A stretch of DNA of 8,506 nucleotides from Alphaproteobacteria bacterium UBA6189. GTDB taxonomy: Bacteria; Pseudomonadota; Alphaproteobacteria; Rickettsiales; UBA3002. Location of the stretch: NCBI GenBank assembly GCA_002422745.1, contig DITH01000061.1, positions 2,760-11,265 on the forward strand. The letters are read 5' to 3'. The notes beneath the pieces are model-generated. The model saw nothing but the letters and a program-made list of their open reading frames with translations, was not told the origin of the DNA and searched no databases. Within the stretch, counting starts at the first letter, position 1. Each line of letters begins with the position of its first letter. The position numbers and the translations under genes are program-made. Shown in pieces: positions 6,270-8,506 of the stretch.

Positions 6270-6812
6270 ATGTTAACTGTTGGCAAACGCTTCCCTAAAT
6301 TTAAACTCAAAGCGACTGTTTCAAACGATATCAGTACGGCATTCACCGAAGTGACCGATACCAGCCACCCCGGCAAATGGCTGGTTGTCTTCTTCTGGCC
6401 GAAGGATTTTACCTTCGTCTGCCCGACGGAAATCGCCGAGTTCGGTAAACTTACTCCCGATTTTGCCGATCGCGATGCGCAGGTACTCGGCGCCTCGGTT
6501 GATTCGGAGTTCGTGCATCTCGCCTGGCGCCAGAACAAGGAAGAGCTTAAAGAGCTTCCCTTTCCAATGCTGGCCGACATCAAGCGTGAATTGAGCCAGG
6601 AGCTCGGCATTCTCGACGAAGTCGAAGGCGTCTCGCAACGCGCGACCTATATTGTCGACCCTGAGGGCATCATCCGTTTCGTGATGATTACCGATCTTTC
6701 GGTCGGCCGCAATGTGAAGGAAGTATTGCGGGTGCTCGACGCGTTGCAGACCGACGAGCTCTGCCCCTGCAACTGGCAAAAGGGCGAAGACGTGATCACG
6801 GTCGCGGCTTAA
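6270..6812 (+). CDS. ahpC: Peroxiredoxin AhpC (alkyl hydroperoxide reductase)
   Basis: AhpC reduces H2O2, organic hydroperoxides and peroxynitrite in the cytoplasm using a reactive cysteine. The 180-residue product shows the thioredoxin-like peroxiredoxin fold with the peroxidatic site DFTFVCPTEI (Cys51), preceded by FFWPKDF, and a C-terminal resolving region DELCPCNW with two cysteines (Cys165 and Cys167). The CPC arrangement resembles the AhpD-partnered AhpC of mycobacteria, which uses a three-cysteine cycle, rather than the AhpF-partnered enteric type. AGGAG at 6260-6264 precedes the ATG. It lies between the DUF2061 gene and ahpD. A 15-bp hairpin (6819-6851) follows its stop and may set the AhpC:AhpD ratio. 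Full length, no anomalies. Confidence 0.97.
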   Translation: MLTVGKRFPKFKLKATVSNDISTAFTEVTDTSHPGKWLVVFFWPKDFTFVCPTEIAEFGKLTPDFADRDAQVLGASVDSEFVHLAWRQNKEELKELPFPMLADIKRELSQELGILDEVEGVSQRATYIVDPEGIIRFVMITDLSVGRNVKEVLRVLDALQTDELCPCNWQKGEDVITVAA

Positions 6813-6818
6813 TCGCAC

Positions 6819-6851
6819 GGTACGGGGGAAGGGTAACCCTTCCTCCGTACC
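6819..6851 (+). promoter_or_regulatory. Long hairpin between ahpC and ahpD
   Basis: Bases 6819-6833 pair with 6837-6851 along 15 base pairs (one G-T wobble) with the three-base loop TAA. No T-run follows, so it is not a standard terminator. It starts seven bases after the ahpC stop and ends 59 bases before the ahpD ATG. Such stems often shield the upstream message from 3' exonucleases or give partial termination, favouring AhpC over AhpD. Confidence 0.75.
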
Positions 6852-6910
6852 CCGCCATTTACGCTTGCGCAGCTTCAACCCCGCGCAAAAACCCATAGTT
6901 GGAGAAAAAC

Positions 6911-7477
6911 ATGACCACGTTACAACTCGTCAAAAGTGGTGAAAACACGGCCTCGCTCGATACGTTGAAAGCGGCGCTGCCGGATTTTGCCAAAGATATC
7001 CGTTTAAACCTGAGTTCAGTGCTGACGCCGGAAGGCGCCGCCGATTTAACCCAGGCACAGATTCACCTCATCGCCCTGGCCTCGGCCTATGCTACCAAGG
7101 ATGACGGCGTGATCGCCGCGATCAGCGGTGAAGCGTCGGCATTGAGCGAGGCGGAAATCAACGCGGCCAAGGCCGCCGCCAGCATTATGGCGATGAATAA
7201 TGTCTATTACCGCTTCGTGCATCTGGTGGGGGGCGATTATAAAACCATGCCCGCCAAGCTACGCATGAACGTGATTGGCAATCCCGGCATCGAGAAAGTC
7301 GATTTTGAACTGATGTCGATGGCGGTGTCGGCCATGAATGGCTGCGGCATGTGCATGGAAGCCCACGCGCATGAGCTGGCGAAGGCGGGGCTATCCACCC
7401 AGGCGGTGCAATCGGCGGTGCGCATTGGCGCCGTCGTTCAGGCTGCGGCACAGGCGCTCCGTATTGCGGCGGCGTAA
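6911..7477 (+). CDS. ahpD: AhpD, alkylhydroperoxidase / AhpC reductase
   Basis: In mycobacteria AhpD reduces oxidised AhpC with electrons from lipoamide carried by the dihydrolipoamide succinyltransferase and lipoamide dehydrogenase. The 188-residue, all-helical protein carries the CxxC redox centre NGCGMCMEAHAHEL (Cys145, Cys148) and the conserved His152. Glu133 (DFELMS) lies 12 residues before the first cysteine, the same spacing as Glu118 and Cys130 in M. tuberculosis AhpD. The histidine that follows in the M. tuberculosis CSHC motif (His132) is a methionine here (CGMC). I chose the ATG at 6911, six bases after GGAG, over a TTG at 6899. It is the last gene of the unit and is closed by the terminator at 7502-7535. 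No ahpF is visible, which fits AhpD being the AhpC reductant. Confidence 0.96.
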   Translation: MTTLQLVKSGENTASLDTLKAALPDFAKDIRLNLSSVLTPEGAADLTQAQIHLIALASAYATKDDGVIAAISGEASALSEAEINAAKAAASIMAMNNVYYRFVHLVGGDYKTMPAKLRMNVIGNPGIEKVDFELMSMAVSAMNGCGMCMEAHAHELAKAGLSTQAVQSAVRIGAVVQAAAQALRIAAA

Positions 7478-7501
7478 ACGATCATCACCATGTGAGACTT
7501 G

Positions 7502-7535
7502 CGGCGGGGAAGACCATTTCCCCGCCGTTTTTTTT
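7502..7535 (+). terminator. Rho-independent terminator after ahpD
   Basis: CGGCGGGGAA (7502-7511) pairs perfectly with TTCCCCGCCG (7518-7527) over a six-base loop and is followed by eight T (7528-7535). It lies 24 bases after the ahpD stop. Its T-run reaches the stop codon of the convergent helicase gene, so the two units meet back to back. There is no T-run for the - strand. Confidence 0.95.
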
Positions 7536-8506
7536 AGATCGCGGGCGGCAGTCCCTGGATGGGGGCGCTGGCCGTCGAATTGCCACCAGATTGCACCTGG
7601 CCGCCATTGCTGCCGCTGGTGCTGTCACGCCCGTTCGCCACTTTAGCGGGAGCCGCTTCGATGGGGCGATTATCGTTCGCTTCGACGCGAGGGGCTGCGG
7701 GCTGCGCGGTCGCTGCGGGGACAGGTGGGCGTGCCTCGGCGGCTGTGGGGGAATCACCACGCTCGCGGTTGCGGGTGCGGCCACCCCGGCTGCGGCGACG
7801 CTTGCTGCCGTCGCGCTCGCCGTTGCCGCGTGCTTCGCGTGGCGCTTGCGGCGTGTTGCCGAGGATGGGGGCATTGGTCTGGTTCGGGTCGATCAGTTTC
7901 TGGATCGCCGACCATTTCAACCGGTCTTCCGACGTGATGAAGCTGAGGGCATTGCCTTCCGCCCCGGCACGCGCCGTGCGGCCGATGCGGTGGATGTAAT
8001 CCTCCGGCGCCATTGGCAGGTCGTAATTCACGACATGCTCGATATGCGGAATGTCGAGGCCGCGGCTGGCTACGTCGGTTGCCACCAGGATACGGTGTTT
8101 CTGGTCGCGGAACGCTTGCAGCACTTTCTCGCGGTTGCGCTGTTCGAGATCGCCATGGATCGCATCGGCCGTGAAACCGCTTTTGCGCAGGCGGCTTGCC
8201 AGTTTCTCGGTGGCGTGCTTGGCGCGCACGAAAATGATCACGGTACCGTCGCGTTTTTTCAGCTCCTCGACCAGCACGTCGTATTTCTCATCCGGATTCA
8301 GGTGGCGCACTTCCTGCACGATCTTGTCGGCAGCCTTGTTGATTTCGCCCACCTGAATGCGCTCAGGGTTCTTCAGGTATTTCTCCGAAATCTTGATGAT
8401 CTGGGGCGGTAGCGTTGCCGAGAACAGCAACGTTTGACGAGCCAGCGGCAGAAATTTCAGGATTTTCATGATCTGGTCTTCAAAGCCCATATCGAGCATG
8501 CGATCC
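7534..8506 (-). CDS. DEAD-box ATP-dependent RNA helicase, N-terminally truncated by the window edge
   Basis: DEAD-box helicases unwind short RNA duplexes in ribosome assembly and mRNA turnover. The frame is open to the right edge: the codons before the first visible Met read D-R, giving ADRMLDMGF-like context, so the DEAD motif (II) lies just outside. Counting from the Met at 8499, visible motifs are III (SAT, residues 27-29), IV (VIIFVRAKHATEKLA), GDLEQRNREKVLQAFR (116-131), V (ILVATDVASRGLDIP, 137-151) and VI (YIHRIGRTARAG, 168-179). After residue about 220 comes a low-complexity tail of about 100 residues: first Arg/Gly-rich (RRRSRGGRTRNRERG), then Ala/Pro/Asn/Ser/Gly-rich. The tail is typical of RhlE-type bacterial helicases, but RhlE and DeaD/CshA cannot be separated from this half. 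It converges on ahpD, ending inside that gene's terminator. Confidence 0.95.
   Translation of the reverse strand, partial: DRMLDMGFEDQIMKILKFLPLARQTLLFSATLPPQIIKISEKYLKNPERIQVGEINKAADKIVQEVRHLNPDEKYDVLVEELKKRDGTVIIFVRAKHATEKLASRLRKSGFTADAIHGDLEQRNREKVLQAFRDQKHRILVATDVASRGLDIPHIEHVVNYDLPMAPEDYIHRIGRTARAGAEGNALSFITSEDRLKWSAIQKLIDPNQTNAPILGNTPQAPREARGNGERDGSKRRRSRGGRTRNRERGDSPTAAEARPPVPAATAQPAAPRVEANDNRPIEAAPAKVANGRDSTSGSNGGQVQSGGNSTASAPIQGLPPAI

Noticed and set aside
6899..6910. Upstream TTG start for ahpD
   Set aside because: It overlaps the GGAG ribosome site that serves the ATG at 6911.
7492..8412. 306-codon open frame on the + strand opposite the helicase
   Set aside because: The - strand carries the ordered DEAD-box motifs; the + frame starts inside the ahpD terminator region and looks like no protein family.

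Overview
The window looks like a chromosomal segment of an alphaproteobacterium with mid-50s % GC (estimated by eye). This rests on the protein sequences: a Lon close to the proteobacterial form, an OxyR with the cysteine pair at exactly the E. coli numbering (199/208), and an AhpC of the MLTVGKRFP type paired with AhpD, an arrangement common in alphaproteobacteria. I see no transposase, integrase, tRNA, rRNA or CRISPR array. The genus cannot be set from the sequence alone.

Layout. (1) 2-1726, + strand: the C-terminal three quarters of the ATP-dependent protease Lon, cut by the left edge. (2) 1727-1986: a 260-base AT-rich intergenic region with short repeats and no supported gene. (3) 1987-2406, + strand: a cysteine-free ArsR-family repressor, closed by a strong terminator at 2437-2468. 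(4) 2489-3537, - strand: three small unrecognised genes, two of which overlap by 35 bases. (5) 3579-3607: a terminator for - strand transcripts. (6) 3713-5897, - strand: oxyR followed at once by two unrecognised genes (259 and 138 codons). (7) 5898-5987: the divergent oxyR control region. (8) 5988-7477, + strand: a small DUF2061 membrane protein, then ahpC and ahpD, closed by a terminator at 7502-7535. (9) 7534-8506, - strand: a DEAD-box RNA helicase cut by the right edge.

How the parts fit. The core is a peroxide-response locus. OxyR senses H2O2 through its disulfide switch and is read divergently from the genes that remove peroxide. AhpC reduces peroxides, and AhpD recycles AhpC using lipoamide/dihydrolipoamide electrons (known in mycobacteria). 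The DUF2061 gene is the first gene on the ahpCD side. Two unknown genes share the oxyR transcription unit. The oxyR core promoter appears to sit inside a LysR-type dyad and to place the transcript start at the ATG itself, which suggests a leaderless, self-repressed mRNA. Two strong hairpins, one between ahpC and ahpD and one masking the ribosome site of the 138-residue gene, suggest post-transcriptional control. I found no convincing new defence or mobile system. The most novel material is the set of five unrecognised - strand genes and their link to oxyR.
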